From positions 1 to 32,330 of the forward strand of contig CAMHJC010000017.1 in NCBI GenBank assembly GCA_946185345.1: a stretch of DNA of 32,330 nucleotides. The letters are read 5' to 3'. The DNA comes from an uncultured Clostridia bacterium (GTDB taxonomy: Bacteria; Bacillota; Clostridia; Oscillospirales; Acutalibacteraceae). The notes under the pieces are model-generated. The model had not been told where the DNA came from, searched no databases, and worked only from the letters and a program-made list of their open reading frames with translations. Shown in pieces: positions 7,172 to 16,757 of the stretch. The position numbers and the translations under genes were made by a program. How positions within the stretch are numbered: the stretch's first letter is position 1; every line of letters begins with the position of its first letter.

Positions 7172-8173
7172 TCATTCCGCCGAAGCGAAATAAAGAATAT
7201 CGCTCATATCCCTTTGTTTGCCGACATATGCGATTTTATTAAAGACTTCGTCCCGGAAAAGAATGGTACCGGACTGTCCTCCGTCAAGATTGTAGGCGGT
7301 AACGCAACCCTTATCAGCCAGAATATCAGCCATCATAGGACGGAAGATACCGGGATTGCCGACCGTGCAGAGCAGGTAATGAAGCTTGCCGAGCTGACCG
7401 ATTGCGGCTCTTCCGCAGATCTGATCCGGAATGCCCAGATCGTACCATTGATCGGTGGAAGGATCAAATTTCACTCCGTCTGTGATCAAAGCCGGGCCGA
7501 AAGTGAATGAAAGCATGATATCATCCGCGCCGTTTCGGGCGATGTGATTGCTGAGTTCCGTGTCGTCCCAGATATGGAAGTCACCGTTGTAATCCACGAC
7601 AAGCACATCCAGTTTGTGTTTGTCGCACCGCTTGTCGCAGATAACGGTTCCGTACTGTACAATGACGCCGTATTTTCTGTGCTTGTAAAAATCGGCTGAC
7701 ATTCCTATAACGCCGTTGGAACCGGCAAATATATTGATAGGATATTGATTCTTTTTGGAATTGTAGTCGCCGTAAGACCATTGCCTGCGGAACTGGGAAG
7801 GATGCTTGATCTGAATGTCGGCAAATGCGATTTCGGAACCGTTGGGGTGGCGTTCCTTCCAGCAGGTGACCTCTATGGTGCTGTCTTTATAGCACTGTTT
7901 GCCGCCGTCAGAAAAGAAGTTGGCCTGATCGGGTTTGGTGAGCGGCGTGCTGAAATCATAGGGAAGCGATCTGATGGGTTCAATGCCGACAACTTTTGAG
8001 AGAAATTCATTCACCTCGTTGTTCATATAGGCGGTGGAAAGATCGTTTTTCATTTCCACTCGGCGAATGGACGTTGCGGGAGAAAACGCAAGAAAATTCA
8101 GTCCGAACAGCATGACAAGACTCGTCGCAAGAAAAATGGCGGTGGCGGCTTGGCTCCGTTTATTATTTTTCAT
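7172..8173 (-). CDS. Phosphodiester glycosidase (NAGPA) domain protein, membrane-anchored
   Basis: A 333-residue protein with an N-terminal hydrophobic segment (residues 9-30) that should anchor it outside the cell. The rest is the NAGPA domain, named for the mammalian enzyme that removes GlcNAc from mannose-6-phosphate diesters and found in bacterial envelope or exopolysaccharide proteins. Recognisable pieces, in order, are the N-x-G-V-I-G-M-S-A-D-F-Y segment, DVLVVDYNGDF, FGPALITDG, RAAIGQ, and the strongly conserved AYNLDGGQSGT near the C-terminus. The substrate is unknown; envelope glycans or sugar phosphodiesters are likely. The ATG at 8173 is chosen because GGAGGT lies 7 bases upstream; the ATG at 8179 is too close. 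It overlaps the end of the upstream lipoprotein gene by 11 bp, suggesting translational coupling. Confidence 0.82.
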   Translation of the reverse strand: MKNNKRSQAATAIFLATSLVMLFGLNFLAFSPATSIRRVEMKNDLSTAYMNNEVNEFLSKVVGIEPIRSLPYDFSTPLTKPDQANFFSDGGKQCYKDSTIEVTCWKERHPNGSEIAFADIQIKHPSQFRRQWSYGDYNSKKNQYPINIFAGSNGVIGMSADFYKHRKYGVIVQYGTVICDKRCDKHKLDVLVVDYNGDFHIWDDTELSNHIARNGADDIMLSFTFGPALITDGVKFDPSTDQWYDLGIPDQICGRAAIGQLGKLHYLLCTVGNPGIFRPMMADILADKGCVTAYNLDGGQSGTILFRDEVFNKIAYVGKQRDMSDILYFASAE

Positions 8174-8777
8174 TGACATTACCTCCGAAAACAGCCACAA
8201 CCAGGTTATTGTTGCCTACGATTTTCCATTGATTGTCCGAGTAAATGAAGTTTACATCGATTTCGTTGTTGATTGTCTGCGCGTCGGCGGAATACTGAAG
8301 AATAGCGGCGGTCAGCACTTGGCTCAGCTGCTCGTGATCTTCCGGATCAACGGTGTTGATGCCCTGCTGGAGCATGTAATCATTGAGGATCTGTTCCATA
8401 TGGTCGGTGATGAAATTAATCAGCATTTCCTTGTCCAGAGAAGTAATACTCACTCTCATCACAGCGGCGGTATGGTCGTATTCCGGCTGGCGGATCACCT
8501 GATAGCTCATGCTGTCCAGAGAAACATCAACCAGAGCCTCCATAAAAGAATAGCCCGAATTATCGGAAGGTCTTATGGTGGAATTGTCGGCAAGAAAAGA
8601 ATCCGCTTTATCAAAATCCTTTTGCTTGAGGGCGTTGAAAAAATCCTGGAATACGATTTCCGGATGATCCGAATCGCTGATGATCGTTGTGGAAAAATCA
8701 CACCCGGTGCATAGACATAAAACCATCGTCAATACCAATATGACAGACAGCAAAGCGGCAGGCGCTTTTTTGGACAT
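8163..8777 (-). CDS. Putative lipoprotein of unknown function
   Basis: About 204 residues. A short basic N-terminus and a hydrophobic core are followed by CTGC, whose last Cys (Cys26) is the likely lipidated residue. The mature part starts with a helical segment like the small alpha/beta DUF4878 or NTF2-like lipoproteins (VFQDFFNALKQKDFDKADSF), and ends in a beta-rich segment (IDVNFIYSDNQWKIV). That pattern is common in exported, ligand-binding accessory proteins. I do not recognise a named family with confidence. A GTG nine bases upstream is possible, but ATG at 8777 gives the more typical signal peptide. It is the first gene of the lipoprotein-NAGPA-Lgt-like unit. Confidence 0.72.
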   Translation of the reverse strand: MSKKAPAALLSVILVLTMVLCLCTGCDFSTTIISDSDHPEIVFQDFFNALKQKDFDKADSFLADNSTIRPSDNSGYSFMEALVDVSLDSMSYQVIRQPEYDHTAAVMRVSITSLDKEMLINFITDHMEQILNDYMLQQGINTVDPEDHEQLSQVLTAAILQYSADAQTINNEIDVNFIYSDNQWKIVGNNNLVVAVFGGNVNEK

Positions 8778-8834
8778 GAATATCACGACCTTTTTGTTGA
8801 ATAAGTAAATAATGCGTAAACAGACAACATAAAA

Positions 8835-8863
8835 ATAATATCATATAGCGCTTAAAACTTCAA
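8835..8863 (-). promoter_or_regulatory. Sigma-A promoter for the lipoprotein-NAGPA-Lgt-like unit
   Basis: On the minus strand, TTGAAG (8863-8858), a 17-bp spacer and TATTAT (8840-8835). It lies about 58 bp before the lipoprotein start and about 70 bp from the divergent groES promoter. Confidence 0.72.
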
Positions 8864-8931
8864 TAACAAATTAAAAAATTAACATCATTATGAAAAAATT
8901 GTAAAATAGATGTGATTATGAGGAAAAAGAC

Positions 8932-8959
8932 TTGATTTTTTTTTTAAACGTATTATAAT
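8932..8959 (+). promoter_or_regulatory. Sigma-A promoter for groESL
   Basis: TTGATT (8932-8937), a 16-bp spacer and TATAAT (8954-8959). The CIRCE operator begins 6 bp after the -10 box, so it covers the transcription start, as is usual for HrcA control. Confidence 0.85.
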
Positions 8960-8964
8960 ACTAG

Positions 8965-8991
8965 TTAGCACTCGGGGAACGAGAGTGCTAA
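8965..8991. promoter_or_regulatory. CIRCE operator (HrcA site)
   Basis: TTAGCACTC, 9 bases, GAGTGCTAA: a perfect match to the CIRCE inverted repeat bound by the heat-shock repressor HrcA. It predicts heat-inducible groESL. hrcA itself is not in the window. Confidence 0.97.
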
Positions 8992-9016
8992 TGCGCTCGG
9001 GCGACAAGAGTGCCGA
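8990..9016. promoter_or_regulatory. Degenerate second CIRCE-like repeat
   Basis: AATGCGCTC, exactly 9 bases, GAGTGCCGA. It matches CIRCE at 12 of 18 arm positions and adjoins the perfect copy end to end. It may be a weak second HrcA site or a decayed duplicate. An 8-bp stem (8996-9003 with 9032-9039) could also fold in the leader here. Confidence 0.35.
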
Positions 9017-9101
9017 AGTATTTGAGCGAAGCGCCCGGGTGATTTGCAAGTAATTTTATGCGACGGCATCAGCCTTCGCAGCGAAAGGAAGAATATTTAT
9101 T

Positions 9102-11061
<1,960 letters not shown>

Positions 11062-11101
11062 TTCCTTCGGCCGTGTGTCTCTGACCTGTCTTTTACCAAT
11101 T

Positions 11102-11142
11102 AAACCGGCGCCGCTGTTTCCAATACGGCTGCGCCGGTTTTT
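11102..11142 (+). terminator. Rho-independent terminator of groESL
   Basis: A perfect 10-bp GC-rich stem (11102-11111 with 11131-11140) ends in a T-tract. It lies 40 bp after the groEL stop. Confidence 0.9.
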
Positions 11143-11237
11143 GATGAAAATGCATAGGCATAATAAACAAATATACATGAACAAACTATCCGTTATTTGT
11201 AGAAATATATAAAATTTTCTAATTGTTTAATTGATTA

Positions 11238-11266
11238 TTGCACTGAATTCAGATTTATGATAAAAT
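11238..11266 (+). promoter_or_regulatory. Sigma-A promoter for the charged coiled-coil protein gene
   Basis: TTGCAC (11238-11243), a 17-bp spacer and TAAAAT (11261-11266). The leader is about 75 nt and includes a GGGAGG ribosome site. Confidence 0.7.
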
Positions 11267-11347
11267 AAATTCAGAGATATTTTACGCACGTACGCACATG
11301 TTAGTGAGTGTGTCAATTTTCTATATTAATTTGGGAGGCTATACAAT

Positions 11348-11920
11348 ATGTCACAGTTTATTGCAACACCATATGACGATGAGGAGGATCTTCCCCCAAT
11401 CGTTCTGCCGATTCCTTATGAGGAAGAAGACGAAGAGGCCATTCTTGCCGAAATGAGAGCAAGGAAGGCAAAGGAAGTTGAGGTTGAGGATGAGACCGAA
11501 GAACCCATCGTTCTGCCGATTCCTTATGAGGACGAAGAAGCCGAGAACGCAAGAAAGAAGATCAAGGAAGCAAAGGTGGCCAAGAAGGTTGCCGTAACCA
11601 CACAGGAGAACGCAGCTGCTTCCGAAAAGAGAGCCGAAGAGGCAGAAGCCATTGCGGCAGCAAAGGTCAAGGCCGCTATCGAGGCAGCCAAGCTGGCAGC
11701 TACACAGAAGATTCAGGAAGCTCAGCAGATGCAGGAAGCCATCAAGAAGGCCGAAGAAGCCGAGAGAGAAAGACTGGCGGCTATCGCCATCGCAGAGCAG
11801 GCCAAGAGAGAGGCTCAGGCTAAGGAAGAGCTCGCCAAGAAGGCAGCCGCTCAGGCAGCTCAGGCGGAAATGGCAGCTCAGGCAGCTATCAATGCCATCA
11901 ACGCAGCCACCAAGAAGTAA
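11348..11920 (+). CDS. Highly charged, alanine-rich coiled-coil protein with a duplicated N-terminal motif; function unknown
   Basis: 190 residues with no signal peptide or membrane segment. The N-terminal third (1-70) is very acidic and holds the motif PIVLPIPYE twice, 36 residues apart. The DNA behind it is repeated exactly for about 26 bases, implying a recent internal duplication or strong constraint. Residues 70-190 form one long Ala/Glu/Lys heptad-like helix, predicted as a coiled coil that would oligomerise or act as a spacer. I do not recognise a family. GGGAGG precedes the ATG. Its own promoter and a strong terminator make it a single-gene unit between groEL and the LytTR pair. Regular GAA, GCA and AAG codon use suggests high expression. 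It might be a cytoplasmic scaffold or adaptor whose PIPYE motifs bind a partner; this is inference. Confidence 0.8.
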   Translation: MSQFIATPYDDEEDLPPIVLPIPYEEEDEEAILAEMRARKAKEVEVEDETEEPIVLPIPYEDEEAENARKKIKEAKVAKKVAVTTQENAAASEKRAEEAEAIAAAKVKAAIEAAKLAATQKIQEAQQMQEAIKKAEEAERERLAAIAIAEQAKREAQAKEELAKKAAAQAAQAEMAAQAAINAINAATKK

Positions 11921-11951
11921 TTGACTGACAATTGCATTGTGTTTTTTACAG

Positions 11952-11990
11952 CAGGCGGACGGAAGCAGTATTTCGTCCGCCTGTTTTTTT
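11952..11990 (+). terminator. Rho-independent terminator of the coiled-coil protein gene
   Basis: A perfect 10-bp stem (11952-11961 with 11974-11983) followed by seven T. Confidence 0.92.
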
Positions 11991-12042
11991 CGGTCTGAAA
12001 ATACCACTTATCGTCCGGAATCGACCGAGTAGATAAAAACAG

Positions 12043-12071
12043 TTGCGGAGCAGGCAGCTCCGGGGTATAAT
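12043..12071 (+). promoter_or_regulatory. Promoter of the LytTR-DUF3021 pair
   Basis: TTGCGG (12043-12048), a 17-bp spacer and TATAAT (12066-12071). The transcript would start near 12078, just before the ribosome site AGGAGG at 12091. Confidence 0.75.
12046..12062. promoter_or_regulatory. Inverted repeat inside the LytTR promoter spacer, possible operator
   Basis: CGGAGC, 5 bases, GCTCCG: a perfect 6-bp inverted repeat filling the space between the -35 and -10 boxes. A protein bound there would control the promoter directly. The LytTR protein made from it is the obvious candidate, since such systems are often autoregulated. Confidence 0.45.
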
Positions 12072-12104
12072 GAACATGCAATCAAACGAAAGGAGGAAAC
12101 AGGC

Positions 12105-12554
12105 TTGAAGGTTGAGATTAAGATCGACAGCGGATACACCGAGCCGCTTGCGGTGATCAACACAGCGGAAATCACTGAGGAGGTGAGCGAAGCAGTCAAA
12201 AGACTCAAGGAATCCAGCGAAACCGGTTCCCAGATTATCACGGGATTCAGCGATGACCGTGCGGAAATTCTCACACCGGCGGAAATATTCAGGATCTATT
12301 CCGAAAACCAGAAAGTACTCGCTGTGACGGATAAAGGCGTGTTCCGGCTGCGGATGAGGCTTTATCAGCTGGAGGAAAAGCTTTCCGGACAGAGTTTCGT
12401 GCGAATATCGAATTCCGAGATAATCAATCTGAAGAAGACGGCCAATTTTGATCTCAGCTTCGTCGGAACCATTCAGGTCAGGATGAAGAACGGCGAATCC
12501 ACATTCGTGTCAAGGCGTTACGTGTCGGAAATAAAGAAAATACTTGGAGTGTAA
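12105..12554 (+). CDS. LytTR-domain DNA-binding transcriptional regulator
   Basis: 149 residues, starting at TTG eight bases after a perfect AGGAGG. The C-terminal two thirds is a LytTR domain: a segment predicted to meet DNA around residues 60-100 (AVTDKGVFRLRMRLYQLEEKL), then RISNSEIINLKKTANFDL and RMKNGESTFVSRRYVSEIKKIL. LytTR proteins bind DNA through a beta fold. Here there is no receiver domain, as in the LytTR regulatory systems such as HdrRM and BrsRM of Streptococcus mutans, where an adjacent membrane protein inhibits the regulator. The next gene, 36 bp on, is the matching DUF3021 membrane protein. Targets are unknown beyond likely self-control. Confidence 0.87.
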   Translation: MKVEIKIDSGYTEPLAVINTAEITEEVSEAVKRLKESSETGSQIITGFSDDRAEILTPAEIFRIYSENQKVLAVTDKGVFRLRMRLYQLEEKLSGQSFVRISNSEIINLKKTANFDLSFVGTIQVRMKNGESTFVSRRYVSEIKKILGV

Positions 12555-12590
12555 CAAAAACCATATTACTTTTGAAAGGAAGTATCTGTT

Positions 12591-13037
12591 ATGAAAAAAG
12601 CATTATTGAGAGGTCTTATCGGTTTTCCTGTAGGCGTTACCATCGGATACGCCATTACCATTTTCACCTCGCTGGCATTGTGCAAGGGACATTATTCTCC
12701 TGTCGTTCCGGATATGGCAGCGCAGATGGGCAGCGAAATAACAGCTGTTGCGGTGCAGTTCATTCTTTGCGGAATCATGGGCGTGGCGTTTGCGGCGATG
12801 TCCGTTATCTGGGAGAGTGACAGACTGAATCTGGCGGCGCAGAGTGCGATCAATTTTGCGCTGTCGGTTTGCACCATGATACCGATTGCTTATGTATGTC
12901 ACTGGATGGAACATTCCGTTGAAGGTGCGTTGAGCTATATCGCCGTTTTTGCGGGAATATACGCTTCCATCTGGGTGTCGATGTATTTTGTGTACCGTGC
13001 CAATATTAAGAAAATCAATGCCGATCTCAACAAATAA
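12591..13037 (+). CDS. DUF3021 family membrane protein, partner of the LytTR regulator
   Basis: 148 residues with four hydrophobic segments (about 8-30, 50-75, 85-108, 115-135) and a short basic tail. Size, topology and position after a LytTR-only regulator fit DUF3021, whose members hold the LytTR protein inactive at the membrane until an unknown signal arrives. GAAAGGAAG lies about 10 bases before the ATG. The pair ends at the terminator at 13052-13106. The regulatory role is inferred from relatives. Confidence 0.82.
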   Translation: MKKALLRGLIGFPVGVTIGYAITIFTSLALCKGHYSPVVPDMAAQMGSEITAVAVQFILCGIMGVAFAAMSVIWESDRLNLAAQSAINFALSVCTMIPIAYVCHWMEHSVEGALSYIAVFAGIYASIWVSMYFVYRANIKKINADLNK

Positions 13038-13051
13038 CGATGATATCTGTC

Positions 13052-13106
13052 AGCAGGCAGTGGAATGACGCCAATAAAGCGCCGTTTCCGCTGCCTGCTC
13101 TTTTTT
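13052..13106 (+). terminator. Rho-independent terminator of the LytTR-DUF3021 pair
   Basis: A 14-bp stem with one G-T pair (13052-13065 with 13086-13099) followed by a run of T to 13106, 14 bp after the DUF3021 stop. Confidence 0.88.
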
Positions 13107-13141
13107 AGCGCAGGAGCCTGATCCCGGGGCCTAAAAATAGG

Positions 13142-13170
13142 TTGATTTTTACTGTGTAATGTGGTACAAT
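13142..13170 (+). promoter_or_regulatory. Sigma-A promoter for the sialic-acid glycan operon
   Basis: TTGATT (13142-13147), a 17-bp spacer and TACAAT (13165-13170). It is the only strong promoter seen before 18600, so the transferase, flippase, neuB, neuC and neuA genes are probably one transcript. Confidence 0.75.
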
Positions 13171-13272
13171 GAATAAAGTCTTTTCAGAGCAAATTTCAAA
13201 AAACAGAATGAATTGTCATGTGAAGCATGCCGTGACGGAATAGCATTATTCGTATTGTGCAGGGTGATTGTG

Positions 13273-14157
13273 TTGAGTATTGTCAAAAGAATGATAAAAA
13301 AAGCCGTTCAGGATACAGGTTCGTTTTTTAAAGGTTCTTTATTTGCCATTCGGACGCTGTGTGAAGGCAAACGGACAAAATTCAAAGATAAAACAGACAA
13401 AGATATACTTTTGTGCGGGAATGGCCCTAGCCTTTCCCGCATTGATTTAGAAAAAGCCAAAAAACGGGGGATCGAAATTGCCTGCGTGAGTTTCTTCCCT
13501 TCAAAAAACAAGGATTTTTTCAGAGTCAAACCCGGTTATCTGTTTTTGATAGATCCCCTGTTTTTTGATTATCGCAAGGTTTATGCCAAGGATGATCCGG
13601 CCTATATCGAGATGGAGCGTCTGTATGAGGCCCTTCAAAAAGTCGACTGGGAGATGAAGCTTGTTGTACGTCAGGGAAATCATGTCAACATTGACAATGT
13701 TCATATCAAGGTCGAATATCTGAGCCAATATTCCTACTTCGGACAGGGAGCCGAGCATTATCTGGATTACCTTTACAAGCGTGATCTTGTTATTCTGGGC
13801 GCACAGAATGTCTGCGTTTCAGCACTGTTTTATTTTATCAATATCACCTCAGGCACCATTTATTTATCGGGGCTGGATATGAGTGAATTCACCTGTCTGG
13901 CAGTGGATGAGGATAACGATGTGTATGTGGAAACCGTACACAGCTATGGCGTTAAAAAAGTATCTCTCAACAAACAATTTCAATATAAAAAGGGAGAGCT
14001 GTACAAGAAGCTGGCAGTCTATCAGCGCACGTTTGAGCAGTTCTATTATCTGAGCGGATTTGCGGAGAGAATGAACAGAAAGGTCATCAATCTTGCGCCG
14101 GACTCCTATCTGGACGTCTTCGAGAAAAAAGTCATAAAAGAGCTGGAAGCCGACTGA
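13273..14157 (+). CDS. GT42-like sialyltransferase (Cst family-like)
   Basis: About 294 residues from a TTG preceded by AGGGTGA; the open frame extends upstream to 13213 without a ribosome site. The sequence parallels Campylobacter Cst sialyltransferases (CstII is 291 residues): CGNGPSLSRID at residues 48-58 matches the nucleotide-binding motif, IYLSGLDM matches IYLSGIDF, an HSYG segment with His223 sits where the catalytic His does, and NLAPDSYLD near the end matches LCPNSLL. Such enzymes transfer sialic acid from CMP-sialate to a glycan on the cytoplasmic side. The neuBCA genes in the same operon make exactly that donor. Its DNA is visibly more AT-rich than its neighbours, suggesting acquisition. 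A DUF115/MptE-like protein is the main alternative, since that fold also carries a GNGPSL motif. Confidence 0.62.
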   Translation: MSIVKRMIKKAVQDTGSFFKGSLFAIRTLCEGKRTKFKDKTDKDILLCGNGPSLSRIDLEKAKKRGIEIACVSFFPSKNKDFFRVKPGYLFLIDPLFFDYRKVYAKDDPAYIEMERLYEALQKVDWEMKLVVRQGNHVNIDNVHIKVEYLSQYSYFGQGAEHYLDYLYKRDLVILGAQNVCVSALFYFINITSGTIYLSGLDMSEFTCLAVDEDNDVYVETVHSYGVKKVSLNKQFQYKKGELYKKLAVYQRTFEQFYYLSGFAERMNRKVINLAPDSYLDVFEKKVIKELEAD

Positions 14158-14211
14158 ATCAAGCCCGCGGGAGTCAGAAAACACTTTGAACGGAGAATAT
14201 GGCAATACAAT

Positions 14212-15624
14212 ATGGATAACAAAAAGAAAGCTTTACGATCGGGCGTATGGTACACGGCGTCCAATTTTCTGCTGAAAGCGATAGGATTCATTACCGTTCC
14301 GCTGTTTACCAGAATGCTTACCAAGGCGGAATTCGGCCTGTACAACAATTATACCTCCTGGCTCAGCATATTCAATATCATCATCACGCTCAGCCTGGAA
14401 GCATCGCTGATCAGCGCCAGATACGATTACGAAGATGACTTTGACGGATACATTCTGTCGATGATCGGATTGAATACCGTCTCGTGCGCCGTCTGGTTTG
14501 TTTTTTTCAATTCATTCGGCAAAATGCTTGCGGGCTTCACGCATGTGGATCTGATTTATCTCAACGCCATGCTGGTTTATCTGGTGTTTCTGCCTGTTAT
14601 TCATCTCTTTCAGGCAAGGGAACGATATCTGTACAAATACAAAACGTCGGTGTTTATTACCGTGGGAGTGGCAGTTGCAACGGCACTGGTTTCTGTGCTG
14701 ATGGTCTATCTGTGCGAGGACAGGCTCTTCGGAAGAATCATAGGCTCCATCATTCCGACCGTATTGGCCGGCATCTTTGTCGTCCTGTTTTTTATTCGCA
14801 AGGGCAGACACATCAAAGTGAGTTACTGGAAATACGCCGTTCCGATTTGTCTGCCGTACATTCCTCATCTGCTGGCGGGAAGCGTATTGAATTCCATGGA
14901 CAGGGTAATGATAGAGAGAATCTGCGGTGCGGAATCCACTGCGGTATACAGTCTGGCCTACAGCTGCGGCGCTCTGGTCACCCTTCTGATTACTTCGCTG
15001 AATTCCGCCCTTGTTCCATGGCTGGGAGATAATCTCAACAGCAAAAGCTATGAAGAGATCCGACGGTTTTCCAAGACTTATATACGGATATTCTTTGTGC
15101 TTGCCATCATGATCATGCTTCTTGCACCGGAAGTGCTGCTGATTATGGGCGGCAAAAGCTATATTGAGGCAAAGTATGTCATTACACCTGTCGCCATGGG
15201 CTGTGTCTGTCAGTTTCTTTACACCTTGTATGTCAATGTGGAACAGTTCAACAAAAAGACCTTCGGAATGGCGGTTGCCACGGTCATTGCCGCCCTTGTC
15301 AATCTTGTTCTCAACGCTTTGATGATACCGAAATTCGGATATCTCGCGGCGGCTTATACCACATTGGCAGGATTGCTCTGCCTGCTGCTGCTCCACATGT
15401 TTCTTGTCAAAAGAATCGGCTTCGGGCAGCTGTACGACAATCGGTTTGTGCTGACGGTTGTCGCGGCAGGCATTGTGCTGATGCTTGTCATCACATGGCT
15501 GTACCGGTTCTCTCTTATCAGGTATATTGTTGCCGGAGTGTACTTTTGTGCGCTGGCGGCTGTATTTTACAGAAACCGCTCAATGATCTTCGGCCTTTTC
15601 AAACGGAAGAAAAAAACAGTATAA
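14212..15624 (+). CDS. Polysaccharide/oligosaccharide flippase (MOP superfamily, Wzx-like)
   Basis: 470 residues with 12-14 hydrophobic segments and the usual opening of the family (SGVWYTASNFLLKAIGFITVPLFTRMLTKAEFGLYN). These proteins flip undecaprenyl-linked glycans across the membrane. Between a sialyltransferase-like gene and neuBCA, its cargo is presumably the sialylated unit. The ATG is weakly supported (GGAG about 20 bases upstream), so translation may be coupled or inefficient. The C-terminus is basic (KRKKKTV). No polymerase or ligase is present in the window. Confidence 0.88.
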   Translation: MDNKKKALRSGVWYTASNFLLKAIGFITVPLFTRMLTKAEFGLYNNYTSWLSIFNIIITLSLEASLISARYDYEDDFDGYILSMIGLNTVSCAVWFVFFNSFGKMLAGFTHVDLIYLNAMLVYLVFLPVIHLFQARERYLYKYKTSVFITVGVAVATALVSVLMVYLCEDRLFGRIIGSIIPTVLAGIFVVLFFIRKGRHIKVSYWKYAVPICLPYIPHLLAGSVLNSMDRVMIERICGAESTAVYSLAYSCGALVTLLITSLNSALVPWLGDNLNSKSYEEIRRFSKTYIRIFFVLAIMIMLLAPEVLLIMGGKSYIEAKYVITPVAMGCVCQFLYTLYVNVEQFNKKTFGMAVATVIAALVNLVLNALMIPKFGYLAAAYTTLAGLLCLLLLHMFLVKRIGFGQLYDNRFVLTVVAAGIVLMLVITWLYRFSLIRYIVAGVYFCALAAVFYRNRSMIFGLFKRKKKTV

Positions 15625-15708
15625 AGCCTTGTTCCGGCAGTGAAATCAAAACAGGAATCTTACAGTAAGTATGTTTTCTATGCGATAAAAGAAAGAGGAA
15701 TGAATAAC

Positions 15709-16752
15709 ATGCAGTCATCATTTTATATCGGCAACATAAAAATCGGCATCGGAGAGGAACCGCTTGTCATTCCCGAGATGGGAATCAATCATGAAGGTTC
15801 GCTCGAAGTGGCAAAGCTGATCGTGGATGCCGCCGCCCGAGCAGGCGCCAGAATCATCAAGCATCAGACCCACGTGGTAGAGGACGAAATGAGCCACGCC
15901 GCCAAAAAGGTCATCCCGGGCAACAGCGACGTCTCCATTTACGACGTGATGGAGAGGTGCGCTCTTTCGGAAGAGGAAGAGTATGAACTGATGAAATATG
16001 TCGAGTCCAAAGGCATGGTTTTTCTGAGCACACCCTTTTCCCGTGCGGCGGCCGACAGACTTGAACGCTTCGGCGTGCTTGCCTACAAAATCGGCTCGGG
16101 AGAGCTTAACAACTATCCTCTCATCAGGCACATTGCCTCATTCGGCAAGCCTATGATTGTATCTACTGGAATGAACAATATTCCCGCCATCCAAAAAGCC
16201 GTTGACATTATGGAGCAAGCAAAGGTTCCTTATGCGCTCATGCACACCACCAATCTGTATCCTACCGCTCCGGAGCTGGTCAGGCTGGGCGCCATGCAGG
16301 AGATGATGAAGGCATTTCCCGGGGTGCCGGTAGGCCTTTCGGATCACACGCTGACCAACACTTCCTGCATTGCGGCGATGGCGCTGGGCGCATCCGTTGT
16401 GGAACGCCACTTTATTGATGTCAAGGACCGCCCAGGCCCGGACGTTATCTGCTCAATGGACGAAAGGGAATGCGGCGAGCTGATTGCCGCTGCGAGAGAG
16501 ATTCCCAGGATGCTCGGCGGTAAAAAGGAAGCGGCAAAGGAAGAACAGGTTACCATAGACTTTGCCTTTGCCACTGTAGTCACCATCCGGCCGGTGAAAG
16601 CCGGGGAGAAATTCACCAAGGAAAACCTCTGGGTCAAACGGCCGGGTACCGGAGAGATACCTGCCGAACAGTACGAGTCTGTATTAGGGAAAAAGGCTGC
16701 CGTTGACATCGAAAACGATACGCAGGTCGGCTGGAATATGATAGAGGAATAA
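15709..16752 (+). CDS. neuB: N-acetylneuraminate synthase
   Basis: NeuB condenses ManNAc with phosphoenolpyruvate to give N-acetylneuraminic acid. The ATG at 15709 gives 347 residues, like E. coli and Campylobacter NeuB. It sits 9 bases after AGAGGA; ATGs further upstream lack a ribosome site or overlap it. The TIM-barrel catalytic domain carries [10 protein letters not shown] near the start, [24 protein letters not shown] and GLSDHT. The C-terminal SAF domain (about 285-347) contains the antifreeze-like [18 protein letters not shown]. Legionaminate (LegI) and pseudaminate (PseI) synthases are relatives. The adjacent NeuC-type epimerase and lack of LegB/LegC-type genes favour a sialic-acid product. 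Confidence 0.94.
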   Translation: MQSSFYIGNIKIGIGEEPLVIPEMGINHEGSLEVAKLIVDAAARAGARIIKHQTHVVEDEMSHAAKKVIPGNSDVSIYDVMERCALSEEEEYELMKYVESKGMVFLSTPFSRAAADRLERFGVLAYKIGSGELNNYPLIRHIASFGKPMIVSTGMNNIPAIQKAVDIMEQAKVPYALMHTTNLYPTAPELVRLGAMQEMMKAFPGVPVGLSDHTLTNTSCIAAMALGASVVERHFIDVKDRPGPDVICSMDERECGELIAAAREIPRMLGGKKEAAKEEQVTIDFAFATVVTIRPVKAGEKFTKENLWVKRPGTGEIPAEQYESVLGKKAAVDIENDTQVGWNMIEE

Positions 16753-16757
16753 ACGGC

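Noticed and set aside
11351-12007. A 218-codon Leu/Cys-rich minus-strand frame resembling a membrane protein
   Set aside because: It is the complement of the Ala/Glu/Lys coiled-coil gene. It runs through that gene's terminator and has no credible start.
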